DNA from: an uncultured Verrucomicrobiales bacterium
GTDB lineage: Bacteria; Verrucomicrobiota; Verrucomicrobiia; Limisphaerales; JACDHS01
Direction: 5' to 3'
DNA length: 13,645 nucleotides
Assembly: GCA_937983475.1 (NCBI GenBank)
Contig: CALJZV010000171.1
Location: 1-13,645 of the forward strand
In this document: in pieces, positions 12,455 to 13,645 of the stretch
Layout: each line of letters starts with the position of its first letter
How positions within the stretch are numbered: position 1 is the stretch's first letter
Translations under genes and position numbers: made by a program
The notes under the pieces: generated by a model
The model's input: only the letters and a program-made list of their open reading frames with translations
The model's database searches: none
Told to the model about the DNA's origin: nothing

Positions 12455-13645
12455 ATGCTAGAGCGCGTCAAAGACGGAGAAAGGATCTTTAAAGGGATTC
12501 CTGTCTCCGCTGGCGTTTCCCGGGGCAAAATTTTGGTGCTCAGTAAGGCCGAGGACTGTGTGCCGCGCTTTCATCTCGATGAACAGGATGTTGCCCGTGA
12601 AATCCAGCGCCTGGAAAAAGCCCTGCACGACACCCGCCGTCAAATTCTTGATGTTCAGCGCCAGGTCAAGGAGGGCATTGGCGCTGACCATGCGAGCATC
12701 TTTGACGCTCACCTGCTGGTGCTTGAAGACCCGGTGCTGATTGAGGAGGTCACCCGTGTTATTCAGCATAAACGCCTCAATGCCGAGTGCGCCTTTCACG
12801 AGTTCGCGGAAAAATACGCCGAAACCCTCGCCAAGATAGACGACGATTATCTGCGCGAGCGGGCGGCAGACATGCGCGATGTTTCGGCGCGTGTTTTGAA
12901 CAATCTTATGGGCCGAGCCGGAACCGACCTGCGGCAACTCAAGGACCCATGCATCATCATTGCCGAGGATTTGGCGCCTTCCCAGACTGCGATGCTGGAT
13001 CGCAAACTGGTGCTGGGCTTCGCCACTGACATTGGCAGCAAAACATCGCACACCGCGATCATGGCCCGGTCGCTGCGGATTCCCGCCGTGGTTGGTTTGC
13101 ATGACCTCACCAAAAGGCTGGAAACCGGCCAATACGCTCTGTTGGACGGCTACAATGGCCAGATCATCATCAACCCCACCGACCAGACCCTTTTTGAATA
13201 CGGCCAGCTTGAGCGCAAACAGGTCACCCTTCAGGAACGCCTGCTCGAACTGCATGATGAATCCGCCGTCACGCTGGACGGCACGCGTATCATCCTTTCG
13301 GCCAATGTGGAGCAGTCGCGGGACGCGGAAATCGTCAAGGCCTTTGGCGCCGAGGGCGTCGGCCTGTTCCGCACCGAATATTTGTTCATCAATCGTGACA
13401 CGTTGCCGACGGAGGAGGAGCAATATCAGGCGTACCGCGATGTCGCCGCCGCGCTCAAGCCCGCGCCGGTGGTCATCCGCACGCTGGATCTGGGCGGCGA
13501 CAAGTTTTTGTCGCACCTGCAGGTTCCGCAGGAAATGAATCCCTTCCTGGGGTGGCGCGCCATCCGGTTTTGCCTTCAGGAGAAGGACATTTTTCGCACT
13601 CAGCTTCGGGCGATACTGCGCGCCAGCGCCGAGGGAAACGTCAAA
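12455..13645 (+). CDS. ptsI: PTS phosphoenolpyruvate-protein phosphotransferase (enzyme I), 3' end outside window
   Basis: An open frame runs from ATG 12455 to the window edge: 397 codons without a stop, of about 575 expected. Enzyme I takes phosphate from PEP onto a histidine and passes it to HPr. Domains in order: N-terminal HPr-binding and swivelling domain (about residues 10-235) starting FKGIPVSAGVSRGKIL; the active-site loop TDIGSKTSHTAIMARSL with phospho-acceptor His199; then the PEP-binding barrel with ILSANVEQ, GAEGVGLFRTEYLF, VVIRTLDLGGDK and NPFLGWRAIRF. The usual GGRTSH is GSKTSH here. There is no N-terminal GAF domain, so this is the sugar-PTS form rather than the nitrogen form PtsP. 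No HPr gene lies directly upstream, although ptsH commonly precedes ptsI. The start has no Shine-Dalgarno; an overlapping ATG at 12448 is in another frame and stops soon. Confidence 0.95.
   Translation, partial: MLERVKDGERIFKGIPVSAGVSRGKILVLSKAEDCVPRFHLDEQDVAREIQRLEKALHDTRRQILDVQRQVKEGIGADHASIFDAHLLVLEDPVLIEEVTRVIQHKRLNAECAFHEFAEKYAETLAKIDDDYLRERAADMRDVSARVLNNLMGRAGTDLRQLKDPCIIIAEDLAPSQTAMLDRKLVLGFATDIGSKTSHTAIMARSLRIPAVVGLHDLTKRLETGQYALLDGYNGQIIINPTDQTLFEYGQLERKQVTLQERLLELHDESAVTLDGTRIILSANVEQSRDAEIVKAFGAEGVGLFRTEYLFINRDTLPTEEEQYQAYRDVAAALKPAPVVIRTLDLGGDKFLSHLQVPQEMNPFLGWRAIRFCLQEKDIFRTQLRAILRASAEGNVK

Noticed and set aside
12458..13516. Long 352-codon open frame on the minus strand
   Set aside because: It is the mirror of the enzyme I gene. 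The plus strand reads an unmistakable PTS enzyme I with active-site His, which lacks a stop only because the window ends.

Overview
The window looks like ordinary chromosomal DNA of a Verrucomicrobiota-type bacterium, probably close to the Pedosphaera/Limisphaera lineage. This is an inference from gene content. The signs are an exported PQQ-type propeller opening with NWPQWRGP, a pair of coiled-coil proteins with the IANLRA-GCPE motif that I associate with this phylum, a Rho with a long Lys/Ala/Pro/Glu-rich N-terminal extension, moderately high GC, and a near absence of Shine-Dalgarno sequences. No mobile element, CRISPR array, tRNA or rRNA is visible. No gene-free stretch exceeds about 255 bases.

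Layout. Positions 4-1209 (minus) encode a lipoprotein-like predicted aminopeptidase. It diverges from an exported PQQ-like beta-propeller protein (1328-2656). A 91-bp imperfect palindrome separates that gene from an overlapping pair: a Nudix hydrolase (2778-3296) and the tRNA adenosine deaminase tadA (3289-3819). A small stand-alone glycogen-binding (CBM48) protein (3812-4126, minus) converges on tadA. It diverges from an operon formed by a low-molecular-weight phosphatase fused to ribose-5-phosphate isomerase B (4307-5203) and glyA (5178-6416). Next is rho (6564-8150), closed by a clear intrinsic terminator.

Positions 8367-10918 hold two tandem paralogous genes of unknown function. Both encode membrane-anchored or exported, charged helical proteins, and they are joined by an ATGA overlap. 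The first paralog is cut by an in-frame amber codon at 8838-8840, while the reading frame on both sides stays intact. This is the most unusual thing in the window.

The right part has a UspA-type stress protein (11052-11600, minus) and an IscU-type Fe-S scaffold (11854-12279). The IscU gene sits behind a strong sigma-70-like promoter decorated with direct and inverted repeats, and is followed by a strong terminator. Last is the start of PTS enzyme I (12455 to the window edge), which is absent from simple ORF calls because its stop lies outside.

Working together: phosphatase-rpiB and glyA overlap and are probably translated as one unit. The same order (ywlE, rpiB, glyA) is known as separate genes in Bacillus, so the fusion looks like a collapsed version of an old neighbourhood. 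Nudix and tadA are coupled by an 8-bp overlap. The rest are single-gene or two-gene units with housekeeping roles (transcription termination, Fe-S assembly, PTS phosphotransfer, stress response).
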